Below are positions 55,985-64,000 of a DNA stretch of 64,000 bases, in pieces (positions within the stretch are counted from its first letter, which is position 1; each line of letters opens with the position of its first letter). Made by a program: the position numbers and the translations under genes. The stretch is from Streptomyces monomycini. Lineage in GTDB: Bacteria; Actinomycetota; Actinomycetes; Streptomycetales; Streptomycetaceae. A model generated the notes under the pieces. It was not told the DNA's origin. It did no database searches and saw only the letters and a list, made by a program, of their open reading frames with translations. The stretch spans positions 430,295 to 494,294 of the forward strand of contig NZ_JAFIQY010000002.1 in the NCBI RefSeq assembly GCF_022271435.1, written 5' to 3'.

Positions 55985-58393
55985 TCACGCCGCGACCGGG
56001 ACCTCCGGGGCGGCCGGGGCCGAGGCCGGGGTCAGGGCCAGGTCGAGGACCTGGCGGACGTCGGAGACGGGGTGGACGTCCAGCTTCTCCAGGATCTCGG
56101 CGGGGACGTCGTCCAGGTCCGGCTCGTTGCGCTTGGGGATGACCACGGTCGTGATGCCCGCCCGGTGCGCCGCGAGCAGCTTCTGCTTGACGCCGCCGAT
56201 CGGCAGCACCCGGCCGGTCAGCGAGACCTCGCCGGTCATCGCCACGTCCGGGCGCACCTGGCGGCCGGAGAGCAGCGAGGCCAGCGCCGTCGTCATGGTC
56301 ACGCCGGCGCTCGGGCCGTCCTTCGGGACCGCGCCCGCCGGTACGTGCAGGTGGACGCCGCGCTCCTTCAAGTCGCCGACCGGCAGCTCCAGTTCGGCGC
56401 CGTGCGAGCGCAGGAAGGACAGCGCGATGTGCGCGGACTCCTTCATCACGTCGCCCAGCTGGCCGGTGAGCTGGAGGCCGGACGCGCCGGTCTCCGGGTC
56501 GGCGAGCGAGGCTTCCACGTACAGCACGTCGCCGCCCGCGCCGGTGACCGCGAGGCCGGTGACGACGCCCGGTACGGACGTGCGCCGCTCGGCGGGGTCC
56601 TGCGCCGACTCCGGGGTGTGGTGCGGACGCCCGATCAGCGGGCGCAGTTCGTCCACACCGACCGTGAAGGGCAGCTCGCGCTCGCCCAGTTCGCTCTGGG
56701 CCGCGACCTTGCGCAGCAGCCGCCCGACGGACCGCTCCAGGTTCCGTACGCCCGCCTCGCGGGTGTACTCACCGGCGAGCTTGTGCAGCGCGTCGTCCGT
56801 GAGTGTGACCTCGCCGGGCTCCAGTCCGGCCCGCTCCAGCTGGCGCGGCAGCAGGTGGTCGCGGGCGATGACGACCTTCTCGTCCTGGGTGTAGCCGTCG
56901 AGCCGGACCAGCTCCATGCGGTCGAGCAGCGGCTCCGGTATGGCCTCCAGGACGTTGGCGGTGGCCAGGAAGACCACGTCGCTCAGGTCCAGCTCAACCT
57001 CCAGGTAATGGTCGCGGAAGGTGTGGTTCTGCGCCGGGTCGAGGACTTCGAGGAGGGCGGCGGCCGGGTCGCCCCGGAAGTCCGAGCCGACCTTGTCGAT
57101 CTCGTCGAGCAGGACGACCGGGTTCATCGAGCCGGCCTCCTTGATCGCGCGCACGATGCGGCCGGGCAGCGCGCCGACGTACGTACGCCGGTGGCCGCGG
57201 ATCTCCGCCTCGTCCCGTACGCCGCCGAGGGCGACCCGGACGAACTTGCGGCCCATGGAACGGGCCACGGACTCGCCCAGCGAGGTCTTGCCGACGCCGG
57301 GCGGCCCGACCAGGGCCAGCACGGCGCCTCCACGGCGGCCGCCGACCAGCCCGAGGCCGCGGTCCGCGCGCCGCTTGCGCACGGCCAGGTACTCGGTGAT
57401 GCGCTCCTTGACGTCCTCCAGACCGGCGTGGTCGGCGTCCAGGATCTCCTTGGCGCCGGGGATGTCGTACGCGTCCTCCGTGCGCTCGTTCCACGGCAGC
57501 TCCAGGACCGTGTCGAGCCAGGTCCTGATCCAGCTCCCCTCGGGGCTCTGGTCGCTGGACCGCTCCAGCTTGTCGACCTCCTTGAGGGCCGCCTTGCGGA
57601 CGTCCTCGGGCAGCTGGGCGGCCTCGACGCGGGCGCGGTAGTCCTCGCCCTCGTCCTCCGGGTCGCCGTTCAGCTCGGCCAGCTCCTTGCGGACGGCCTC
57701 CATCTGGCGGCGCAGCAGGAACTCGCGCTGCTGCTTGTCGACGCCCTCCTGGACGTCCTTGGCGATGGCCTCCGCCACGTCCTGCTCGGCGAGGTGCTCG
57801 CGCAGCGCTTCGGTGGCCTGCTTCAGACGGGCCACCGGGTCGGTGGTCTCCAGCAGGCGCACCTTCTGCTCGGTGCTCAGGAACGGCGAGTAGCCGGAGT
57901 TGTCCGCGAGCTGCGAGACGTCCTCGATCTGCTGGACGCGGTCCACGACCTGCCAGGCGCCGCGCTTCTTCAGCCAGTCGGTGGCCAGCGCCTTGTACTC
58001 CTTGACCAGCTCGGTGACCGCGCCGGGCAGCGGCTCGGGCACCGTCTCGTCGACGGTGGTGCCCTCCACCCACAGGGCGGCGCCGGGGCCGGTGGTGCCG
58101 GCGCCGATCCGCACGCGGCCGAGACCGCGGATGAGCGCGCCGGGGTCGCCGTCGGACAGCCGTCCGACCTGCTCGACGCGGCCCAGCACGCCGATCGCCG
58201 CGTACGCGCCGTCGACTCGCGGCACAAGCAGCACGCGCGGCTTGTTACCCGGAGAGGCGGCGGACTGCGCGGCCTCTACCGCGGCCCGTACGTCCGCCTC
58301 GGACAGGTCCAGCGGCACCACCATGCCGGGCAGTACGACCTCGTCGTCGAGGGGCAGCACGGGCAGAGTGAGCGAGGTGGACGTCGAAGCCAT
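55985..58393 (-). CDS. lon: ATP-dependent protease Lon
   Basis: An 802-residue Lon: N-terminal substrate domain (LPVLPLDDEVVLPGMVVPL), AAA+ module with Walker A GPPGVGKTSLG (about 360-370) and VVLLDEIDKV, and a C-terminal Ser-Lys peptidase with KDGPSAGVTM (Ser near 695) and GGVKQKLLAAHRAG (Lys near 737). It degrades misfolded and regulatory proteins in the cytoplasm. The start ATG 58393 follows AAGGGGAG. A HAIR element 22 bases upstream predicts HspR control and heat-shock induction. Confidence 0.97.
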   Translation of the reverse strand: MASTSTSLTLPVLPLDDEVVLPGMVVPLDLSEADVRAAVEAAQSAASPGNKPRVLLVPRVDGAYAAIGVLGRVEQVGRLSDGDPGALIRGLGRVRIGAGTTGPGAALWVEGTTVDETVPEPLPGAVTELVKEYKALATDWLKKRGAWQVVDRVQQIEDVSQLADNSGYSPFLSTEQKVRLLETTDPVARLKQATEALREHLAEQDVAEAIAKDVQEGVDKQQREFLLRRQMEAVRKELAELNGDPEDEGEDYRARVEAAQLPEDVRKAALKEVDKLERSSDQSPEGSWIRTWLDTVLELPWNERTEDAYDIPGAKEILDADHAGLEDVKERITEYLAVRKRRADRGLGLVGGRRGGAVLALVGPPGVGKTSLGESVARSMGRKFVRVALGGVRDEAEIRGHRRTYVGALPGRIVRAIKEAGSMNPVVLLDEIDKVGSDFRGDPAAALLEVLDPAQNHTFRDHYLEVELDLSDVVFLATANVLEAIPEPLLDRMELVRLDGYTQDEKVVIARDHLLPRQLERAGLEPGEVTLTDDALHKLAGEYTREAGVRNLERSVGRLLRKVAAQSELGERELPFTVGVDELRPLIGRPHHTPESAQDPAERRTSVPGVVTGLAVTGAGGDVLYVEASLADPETGASGLQLTGQLGDVMKESAHIALSFLRSHGAELELPVGDLKERGVHLHVPAGAVPKDGPSAGVTMTTALASLLSGRQVRPDVAMTGEVSLTGRVLPIGGVKQKLLAAHRAGITTVVIPKRNEPDLDDVPAEILEKLDVHPVSDVRQVLDLALTPASAPAAPEVPVAA

Positions 58394-58414
58394 GATCTCC
58401 CCTTCGGCATGCAA

Positions 58415-58435
58415 GTTGAGTTACGTCCACTCAAT
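58415..58435 (-). promoter_or_regulatory. HAIR element (HspR binding site) upstream of lon
   Basis: The sequence GTTGAGT-N7-ACTCAAT matches the HAIR inverted repeat CTTGAGT-N7-ACTCAAG except at the outermost bases. On the minus strand one half-site, TTGAGT (58429-58434), can serve as the -35 of lon. HspR repression of lon is established in S. coelicolor. Confidence 0.9.
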
Positions 58436-58532
58436 GCGTGTGCGTTCTGAGATGTTCCCCTACGCCTGTTCGCTGTGAGCGATCATCCACATACGGGTGT
58501 TCTTCTCGTGCGCCGCGGGGGCCGGGGTTCCT

Positions 58533-58559
58533 GTGTCCTCAAGCGCCGGACGGGCTTGT
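58533..58559. repeat. Dispersed extragenic Streptomyces motif
   Basis: The segment reads TGTCCTCAAGCGCCGGACGG followed by GCTTG. I recognise near-identical copies (GTCCTCAA[A/G]CGCCGGACGGGCT) as a very common intergenic element of Streptomyces genomes. This is recall, not a count from the window; only one copy is present here. Confidence 0.55.
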
Positions 58560-58652
58560 GGGGGCTGGACCCTTGGGGGCGGTTGGGCCTGGTGGGGTGC
58601 GCGTTGTGCGCGGTGGGTCCGGTGGGTGGGGGCTCGGGGCCACACAGGGGTC

Positions 58653-59058
58653 ACTCCTCGGCACCGTGTACGTCACCCAGGGTGTGTTGGTGAACGAGGG
58701 CTCCCGGCTGCCTGCGGGGAGACCCCTGTATGTCCCCGAGCCCGGCCGTCGGGCGGGTGTCCCGCCATCGTGGTGAGGAACAGCCACAACCGGGCCCGCC
58801 TCCTCGCGCGCAGCGCGAGGAGGTCGGGAGGTATCTGGGCCGCCTTGCGAAGCTCACGTGAAGCGGAATGACGTCCCTGCCCCGGCGTGAGCCTCACCAT
58901 GGGGGCAGGGCCCACCAGGGTCATCGGAAAACCTTCCCCCCAGCTGTCCCGGACTCGCCGAACCGGCCGGAGGGGGCGTGTAGGGGGCCATCCCCGCAGG
59001 CAGCCGGGAGCCTTCGTTCACCAACCAACCCTGGGCGACGTACACGGTGCCGAGGAGT
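58653..59058. repeat. 68-bp inverted repeat with 270-bp spacer
   Basis: Left arm 58653-58720 and right arm 58991-59058 are reverse complements at 64 of 68 positions. Each arm includes CTCCTCGGCACCGTGTACGT and GGCTCCCGGCTGCCTGCGGG. The spacer has a perfect 11-bp hairpin at 58799-58823. No transposase is present. The arms could be two inverted copies of one short repeat or the ends of a non-autonomous element. Confidence 0.8.
58799..58823. repeat. Short palindrome CCTCCTCGCGC/GCGCGAGGAGG
   Basis: Perfect 11-bp arms with a 3-base loop. A shorter relative (CTCGCGC-GAA-GCGCGAG) lies at 59122-59138. Either could act as a terminator stem. Confidence 0.7.
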
Positions 59059-59163
59059 TGGCCCCCTGCGCGCCCCCGCCCCCACAACGAACCCCATGCG
59101 AGCCGCGCGTCAGCGCAAAACCTCGCGCGAAGCGCGAGACGGGCACACGCACGGCGCGCGCAC

Positions 59164-59553
59164 TCAGCCCTGAGCCATGTGCATGAACTCCCAGACGTGA
59201 CCGTCAAGGTCCTGGAAGCTGACGCCGTACATGGGCCCCGCCTCCATCACCGGCTTCCACGGGCTCGCCCCGGCGGCCAGCGCCTTGGCCAGGGTCGCGT
59301 CGGCCTCTTCGCGGCTGTCGCAGGACAGACACGTCAGGACTTCCTTCGTCTTCGCGGCGTCGCTGATGTCGCCGTTGATGAAGTCCCGGAAGCGGTCCTC
59401 CTGGAGGAGCATGACGCAGATGTTCTCCTCGACGACCATGCACAGGGTGTGCTCGTCGGAGAAGTCGGGGTTGAAGGCGAAGCCGAGGCGGGTGAAGAAC
59501 TCGCGGGACGCGGCCACGTCCTTGACCGGCAGGTTCACGAAGATCATGCGCAT
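59164..59553 (-). CDS. VOC-family (glyoxalase-fold) protein
   Basis: A 129-residue protein: MRMIFVNLPVKDVAASREFFTRLGFAFN is the first beta-alpha-beta unit, and FQDLDGHVWEFMHM is the C-terminal metal-ligand segment (Glu). It resembles the PhnB/lactoylglutathione-lyase-like group without a defined substrate. The start ATG 59553 follows AGGAAGAGG; a longer frame to 59619 lacks a site. Confidence 0.88.
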   Translation of the reverse strand: MRMIFVNLPVKDVAASREFFTRLGFAFNPDFSDEHTLCMVVEENICVMLLQEDRFRDFINGDISDAAKTKEVLTCLSCDSREEADATLAKALAAGASPWKPVMEAGPMYGVSFQDLDGHVWEFMHMAQG

Positions 59554-59655
59554 GGTGGTTGCCTCTTCCTGACGGAGCGGGGCCCCGGCCTCCGCGGCCG
59601 GGTGCGACCCTCGCTCCACCTCCCCGTGGAGCCGTGGAGAAGCGTGTTCAGAAAG

Positions 59656-60495
59656 CTAGCAACGGCCACTGACAATCGCCGTCGGACGAGGTCGGCGGGG
59701 ACGTCGGAGGAGGGGCCGGGCGCAGGTTCCGAGGACGAGGGCGAGGAGGTGGCCCGAGTCGCTGAGGGGATCGACGGAGAGCAGCAGGTTGCTGACGGCG
59801 AACCACGTCACGCCCGCCAGGAGGGGCCACCGGGCCCAGCCGGGCAGCAGGCCCGCCAGCGCGCCGGTGCAGGCCATCACGCCGAAGCTGATGCCGTAGT
59901 CGAGGCGGTGCAGCGCGCCGACGGGGAGGTGGCCGAGGGCGACCGCGGCGCCGACCGGCAGTTCGGTGGCGAGCGTCGCGATCACGTGGCCGCCGAAGAA
60001 GACCGCGGCCGTCCGCAGGGCGCCGGCCCGGCGTTCCAGGGCCGTCAGGACGATCAGGAAGGCGACGGCGTACGCGGAGGTCGGGCCGCCGGCGATCCAC
60101 AGGGCACTGGCGACGAGCACCAGCAGGGGCGCCTGGGCCAGGTGCTCGACGTCCGTGCTGGAGGCCTGGAGCAGTCTGTCGACCAGTTCCGGATCGGCGT
60201 GCTCGGCGAAGAGCGAGGTCGCGACGAGGAGGAGGGTGTAGCCGAAGGTGAAGGGGGTGGCGAGGGGGCCGGGGAGCAGGTGCCAGGGCTTGGGCCACCG
60301 ACTTCGGCCCGGCCGTATCGGACGCGTCGGCTGAACGGGTCCGGTGACCGGTGCCGGTTCGGCCGAAGTGACAGCTCCACCCCCGGTCACCCCGGCTGCC
60401 GCCCACGTTCCCGCGAAAGAGGCCGTTTGGGTGGCGGGGGCTCCCTCGTCAGGTGGCGTCTTCGCCGAGGCTGCTGCCGTGTTCACCCGGCTCAC
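59656..60495 (-). CDS. Rhomboid-like membrane protein
   Basis: About 279 residues from GTG 60495 (AAGGGG ten bases upstream); ATG 60519 is an alternative. After a Pro/Ala/Thr-rich N-terminal segment of about 70 residues, six hydrophobic helices follow (LATPFTFGYTLLLVATSLF onward), with a GHVIATL helix and a LHRLDYGISFGVMACTGA segment typical of the rhomboid-like family of actinobacteria. The canonical GxSG/His dyad is not clear (YGISFGVMA is the nearest), so proteolytic activity is uncertain. Confidence 0.75.
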   Translation of the reverse strand: MSRVNTAAASAKTPPDEGAPATQTASFAGTWAAAGVTGGGAVTSAEPAPVTGPVQPTRPIRPGRSRWPKPWHLLPGPLATPFTFGYTLLLVATSLFAEHADPELVDRLLQASSTDVEHLAQAPLLVLVASALWIAGGPTSAYAVAFLIVLTALERRAGALRTAAVFFGGHVIATLATELPVGAAVALGHLPVGALHRLDYGISFGVMACTGALAGLLPGWARWPLLAGVTWFAVSNLLLSVDPLSDSGHLLALVLGTCARPLLRRPRRPRPTAIVSGRC

Positions 60496-60690
60496 TGGTG
60501 GCTGGCCCCTTCCGTCCATGGCTGCCGGCGCCGTCGGCGCGGCCGCCACTGAGGATCTACGTACGGGACAGCCTGCACGTTCAACCCATGAGCCAGCTGT
60601 GGCCGTGACCTGCGTCACGGGTGGTGCGGTCCGGTCCGGGCCGGTAAACCGGTTGGACCCGTCCCGCCCCGGTTGGTCAGGATGGCCGCC

Positions 60691-61446
60691 ATGTCTCATC
60701 CCGCGCACGCCATGCCTGACCGCCCCGTGCACGTACCCGGCCCGCCCGCGCCCGGTGGCGGGCCGCGGGTCCTCGACCGCCGCGAGGGACCGTACGGCGA
60801 GGTGGTGCTGCGGCAGCGGGGGGAGCACTTCGAGATCATCGCCAACGGGTGCTTCCTGATGGACACCTCGGACGGGCGGTCGGAGCGGCTGCTGGTGGAC
60901 GCGGCGCTGGCGGAACTGGCAGGACCGGCGGAGCCGGGGAGCGCGCAGGCGTCGCACCGTGTGCTGATCGGCGGGCTCGGGGTCGGGTTCTCCCTGGTCA
61001 GGGCGGTGGAGGAGGCCCGGTGGGGGCGGATCACGGTGGTGGAGCGGGAGGCCGCGGTCATCGACTGGCACCGCGCCGGGCCGCTGTCGGCGGTGTCCGG
61101 GGCGGCGCTCGCCGATCCCCGTACCGAGATCGTCGCCGCCGACCTGGTCGCGTACGTGCGCGAGGGCGCCGGGCCGCGCCTGTTCGACGCGCTGTGCCTG
61201 GACATCGACAACGGGCCCGAGTGGACCGTCACCGAGGACAACGGCGGCCTCTACTCCCCCGCCGGTCTGGCGGCCTGCCGGGAGCGCCTGACGCCCGGCG
61301 GCGTGCTCGCCGTGTGGTCGGCGCAGCCGTCCGCCGCGTTCGAAGAAGCTCTACGAAATGCCGGGTTCACCGGCGTACGTACCGAAGAGATCCCTGTTGT
61401 CCGAGGCGTCCCCGACGTGGTGCACCTCGCGCGCAAGGGCGCGTAG
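60691..61446 (+). CDS. Spermidine synthase-like SAM-fold protein
   Basis: About 251 residues from ATG 60691 (ATG 60682 also possible). RVLIGGLGVGFSLV is the nucleotide-binding glycine loop, ITVVEREAAVIDWH gives the acidic ribose-contact position, and FDALCLDIDNGPEW plus LYSPAGLAACRERLTPGGVLAVWSA is the typical polyamine-synthase-fold C-terminal part. The spermidine synthase active-site signature is incomplete, so it may be a related methyltransferase-fold protein. It is divergent from the rhomboid-like gene. Confidence 0.8.
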   Translation: MSHPAHAMPDRPVHVPGPPAPGGGPRVLDRREGPYGEVVLRQRGEHFEIIANGCFLMDTSDGRSERLLVDAALAELAGPAEPGSAQASHRVLIGGLGVGFSLVRAVEEARWGRITVVEREAAVIDWHRAGPLSAVSGAALADPRTEIVAADLVAYVREGAGPRLFDALCLDIDNGPEWTVTEDNGGLYSPAGLAACRERLTPGGVLAVWSAQPSAAFEEALRNAGFTGVRTEEIPVVRGVPDVVHLARKGA

Positions 61447-61524
61447 CCGATGGTCATACCCTGCCCTTACGCTGCTGCCCAGCAGTACGCGACCATGCAG
61501 CACGGGGACACGCAGGGGCGGGCG

Positions 61525-62265
61525 ATGGATCAGACGCAGACCACCCAGGGCGGCACCGCCGCGGCCACGCCCGGCGCCCAGCGCCGGATCCTCGTCGTGG
61601 AGGACGACCCGACGATCGTCGACGCCATCGCGGCCCGGCTGCGCGCCGAGGGCTTCCAGGTGCAGACGGCCACCGACGGCCCGGCCGCGGTGGACACCGC
61701 CGAGGCGTGGCAGCCGGACCTGTTGGTCCTGGACGTGATGCTGCCGGGCTTCGACGGGCTGGAGGTGTGCCGCCGGGTGCAGGCACGGCGTCCGGTGCCC
61801 GTCATGATGCTCACCGCGCGGGACGACGAGACGGACATGCTGGTCGGGCTCGGTGTCGGCGCGGACGACTACATGACCAAACCGTTCTCCATGCGGGAGC
61901 TGGCGGCCCGGGTGCACGTACTGCTGCGGCGCGTGGAGCGGGCGGCGCTGGCCGCGCACACCCCGCGCAGCGGCATCCTGCGCCTGGGTGAGCTGGAGAT
62001 CGACCACGCGCAGCGCCGGGTGCGGGTGCGCGGCATCGACGTGCACCTGACACCGACCGAGTTCGACCTGCTGGTGTGCCTGGCCAACACGCCGCGCGCG
62101 GTGCTCTCCCGTGAGCAGCTGCTGGCCGAGGTCTGGGACTGGGCGGACGCCTCCGGCACCCGTACGGTCGACAGCCACATCAAGGCGCTGCGCCGCAAGA
62201 TCGGCGCGGAGCGCATCCGCACGGTGCACGGCGTCGGGTACGCGCTGGAGACCCCGCCGGTATGA
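61525..62265 (+). CDS. OmpR-family response regulator
   Basis: A 246-residue regulator: receiver domain with acidic pocket VVEDD, phospho-acceptor Asp in LVLDVMLPGFDG and Lys in KPFSMREL. The C-terminal winged helix has LTPTEFDLLVCLA and SHIKALRRKIG. The start ATG 61525 follows GCAGGGGCGG. The stop overlaps the kinase start (ATGA), so the two are translated together. Confidence 0.95.
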   Translation: MDQTQTTQGGTAAATPGAQRRILVVEDDPTIVDAIAARLRAEGFQVQTATDGPAAVDTAEAWQPDLLVLDVMLPGFDGLEVCRRVQARRPVPVMMLTARDDETDMLVGLGVGADDYMTKPFSMRELAARVHVLLRRVERAALAAHTPRSGILRLGELEIDHAQRRVRVRGIDVHLTPTEFDLLVCLANTPRAVLSREQLLAEVWDWADASGTRTVDSHIKALRRKIGAERIRTVHGVGYALETPPV

Positions 62266-63443
62266 CGGCCCCCACCCGCCAGCGGGAGCGGGCCGGACGC
62301 CAGGACCGCGAGCATCCGCCGGACGGGCTGCGGGAGCGGGTCTGGGCCCCGTTCTGGCGGCGGGTCTGGGAGGGGCTGCGGCCGCTGGACCCGTACCGCT
62401 CGGTGAAGGCGGCGCTCGGCGCGCTGGTCATCGTCTCGGTGATCATCACGACGCTGCTGGTGTTCGTCGCGATCCACTCCGACACCGAGCTGCGGGTCAT
62501 CACGGTCTTCTCGATCATCGCTTCGCTGCTGGTCACCCAGTTCGTCGCGCAGGGCCTGACGGCGCCGCTGGACGACATGACGGACGTGACCCGGGCGATG
62601 GCCGACGGTGACTACACCCGTCGGGTGCGCGGCGGGCGGCGCGACGAGTTCGGCGACCTGGCCGACGCGTTCAACCGGATGGCCGCCGACCTGGAAGCGG
62701 TGGACACCCACCGCAAGGAGCTGGTCGCCAACGTCTCCCACGAGCTGCGCACCCCGATAGCGGCCCTGCGCGCCGTCCTGGAGAACGTGGTGGACGGGGT
62801 CTGCGAGCCCGATCCGGAGACGATGCGCACGGCGCTGAAGCAGACGGAACGGCTGGGGCGGCTGGTGGAGCACCTGCTGGACCTGTCGCGGCTGGACAAC
62901 GGCGTGGTGCCGCTGCACGCCCGCCGCTTCGAGGTGTGGCCGTACCTGTCGGGGGTGCTCAAGGAGGCCAACATGAGCCGCGGCGCCTCCACCCTCTCGG
63001 GGCTCGCCGGCTCGGGCACCCACACCCGTACGGACGTCCATCTGCACCTGGACGTCTCGCCGCCGGAGCTGACCGCGTACGCGGACGCCGAGCGGCTCCA
63101 CCAGGTCGTGGCGAACCTGATCGACAACGCCATCAAGCACAGCCCGCGGCACGGCCGGGTCACGGTGCTGGCGCGGGGCGGCGAGACGCCCGGGGGCCTG
63201 GAGCTGGAGGTGCAGGACGAGGGCCCGGGCATCCCGGAGGCCGAGCGGCACCATGTCTTCGAGCGGTTCAACCGGGGCGACCCGGCGGCGTCCGGCCCGG
63301 GCAGCGACGGCGGTACGGGGCTGGGCCTGGCGATCGCACGCTGGGCGGTGGATCTGCACGGCGGGCGCATCCGGGTGGCCGAATCGCCTCGCGGCTGCCG
63401 CATCCGCGTCACTCTTCCGGGAAGCGACTCCGTTCGAGGTTGA
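62262..63443 (+). CDS. HAMP-type sensor histidine kinase
   Basis: A 393-residue kinase with two closely spaced membrane helices (about 48-68 and 77-95) and almost no extracytoplasmic loop, so it probably senses the membrane or an internal signal. HAMP, the phospho-acceptor VSHELRTPIAALR and the ATPase boxes NLIDNAIKHSP, DEGPGIPE and GTGLGLAIARW follow. It is the partner of the overlapping response-regulator gene. By synteny (from memory) this pair flanks kgd in S. coelicolor. Confidence 0.95.
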   Translation: MTAPTRQRERAGRQDREHPPDGLRERVWAPFWRRVWEGLRPLDPYRSVKAALGALVIVSVIITTLLVFVAIHSDTELRVITVFSIIASLLVTQFVAQGLTAPLDDMTDVTRAMADGDYTRRVRGGRRDEFGDLADAFNRMAADLEAVDTHRKELVANVSHELRTPIAALRAVLENVVDGVCEPDPETMRTALKQTERLGRLVEHLLDLSRLDNGVVPLHARRFEVWPYLSGVLKEANMSRGASTLSGLAGSGTHTRTDVHLHLDVSPPELTAYADAERLHQVVANLIDNAIKHSPRHGRVTVLARGGETPGGLELEVQDEGPGIPEAERHHVFERFNRGDPAASGPGSDGGTGLGLAIARWAVDLHGGRIRVAESPRGCRIRVTLPGSDSVRG

Positions 63444-63681
63444 CGCCGGGTGTCGTAGGGTCGGTGGTGGAAGCACACACTCCGTGGGTGCGGCGGCGAT
63501 GCCGCATACCCGAACGCAGGCAAACCTGGTGTGTTTCCCGTCGTGTCATGCCTCGAAACCCCTTGCCGAATGTGACGTGCACGACGACTGACGGCCCCGG
63601 ACTGCACCAAAGGTCCGGAGAGGCGTAGCCTTTATTCCCGCTGTCCACCACCTTAGGAAGCGGAAGAGGGCGGTTGCCGCC

Positions 63682-64000
63682 GTGTCGCCACAGTCCCCCA
63701 ACAGTTCGAGCACTTCGACTGACCAAGAGGGGCAGGGTAAGAACCCTGCTGCCGCGTTCGGTCCGAATGAGTGGCTCGTCGACGAGATCTACCAGCAGTA
63801 CCTCCAGGACCCGAACTCGGTAGACCGAGCCTGGTGGGACTTCTTCGCCGACTACAAGCCGGGAGCGGGCGCCAGCACGCCGGCCCCGGCGAGTGACGGC
63901 AGCCCCGCCACTCCCGCCGCCGGAACGGCCCAGGCCGCCCCCGCGACGCCGAGCGCCGCCGCGCCGAGCACGCCGGCGGCCCCCGCCGCGCAGCCGGCCG
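63682..64000 (+). CDS. kgd: Multifunctional 2-oxoglutarate decarboxylase/dehydrogenase, 5' part
   Basis: The start GTG 63682 follows GGAAGAGGG. The first 106 codons encode a Ser/Thr-rich leader, then FGPNEWLVDEIYQQYLQDPNSVDRAWWDFFADY, the signature N-terminus of actinobacterial Kgd/SucA that fuses E2-like and E1 activities of the 2-oxoglutarate dehydrogenase complex. An Ala/Pro linker has begun at the window end. The rest of the gene is outside. Confidence 0.93.
   Translation, partial: MSPQSPNSSSTSTDQEGQGKNPAAAFGPNEWLVDEIYQQYLQDPNSVDRAWWDFFADYKPGAGASTPAPASDGSPATPAAGTAQAAPATPSAAAPSTPAAPAAQPA

Larger units (their letters stand above)
58394..59163. other. Repeat-rich non-coding interval between lon and the VOC gene
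   Basis: About 770 bases without a supported gene. It holds the HAIR element, a dispersed extragenic motif (58533-58559), a 68-bp inverted repeat (58653-58720 and 58991-59058) and two short palindromes (58799-58823 and 59122-59138) sharing CTCGCGC...GCGCGAG. All open frames here are short and cross these repeats. Confidence 0.7.

Noticed and set aside
58438..58871. Short frames in the lon-VOC gap
   Set aside because: They cross the inverted repeat and palindromes, have no start signals and contain no recognisable domain.

Overview
The window is high-GC DNA with the gene density, codon bias and gene content of a Streptomyces chromosome: a conservon signalling operon, a lon gene carrying a HAIR element, a chitinase with DasR-like operators, many P450s, and the start of kgd. 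From memory (not checked here) the order SEDS/PBP pair, conservon plus StyA-like oxygenase, lon, two-component pair and kgd matches the S. coelicolor core region around SCO5281-SCO5302, so the right-hand half is probably core chromosome with accessory insertions.

Bases 1-1609 hold the 3' part of an SGNH hydrolase and an MSMEG_6728-type protein. Bases 1713-29551 look like an accessory biosynthetic gene cluster. It has a three-module NRPS (A-NMT-T-C-A-T-C-A-T-C, no thioesterase), a phosphopantetheinyl transferase, a stand-alone adenylation enzyme, an MFS exporter, a complete FkbH/FkbI/FkbJ/FkbK-type set for a three-carbon (hydroxymalonyl-type) ACP extender without an O-methyltransferase, an atypical KAS III, an AT-less KS-ACP-thioester reductase protein, a second carrier protein and a TIM-barrel protein. 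Two P450s lie beside it. Genes from 25481 down to 13312 overlap by a few bases each and read as one operon. My model is that the NRPS makes an N-methylated, Tyr-rich tripeptide, and its last C domain passes the chain to a residue loaded in trans by the stand-alone A domain and carrier protein. KS-ACP-TD then extends the chain with the hydroxymalonyl-type unit and releases it reductively. The KS gene carries a +1 shift in a six-G run, which is either a sequencing error or a lesion that would silence the pathway.

Bases 29552-44561 contain a SEDS/PBP cell-wall pair, an HD-domain protein, an ABC ATPase, two divergent diiron (ferritin-like and AurF-like) proteins, a TetR regulator, a GH18 chitinase, an NlpC/P60 hydrolase, several small proteins of unknown function and a StyA-like monooxygenase. 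Bases 44644-49289 are the conservon cvnD-C-B-A. From 49700 there is a PP2C-like protein, a TetR-P450 operon behind a 39-bp palindrome, MarR, a GH25 muramidase, two Uma2-family proteins, lon, a repeat-rich non-coding stretch, a VOC protein, a rhomboid-like membrane protein, a spermidine-synthase-like protein, a two-component system and the start of kgd.

The main unusual points are the AT-less PKS/NRPS assembly logic with its frameshift, several well-formed palindromic operators (28086-28114, 38778-38815, 50632-50670, 58415-58435), a 68-bp inverted repeat in the lon-VOC gap, and a number of short in-frame tandem repeats.
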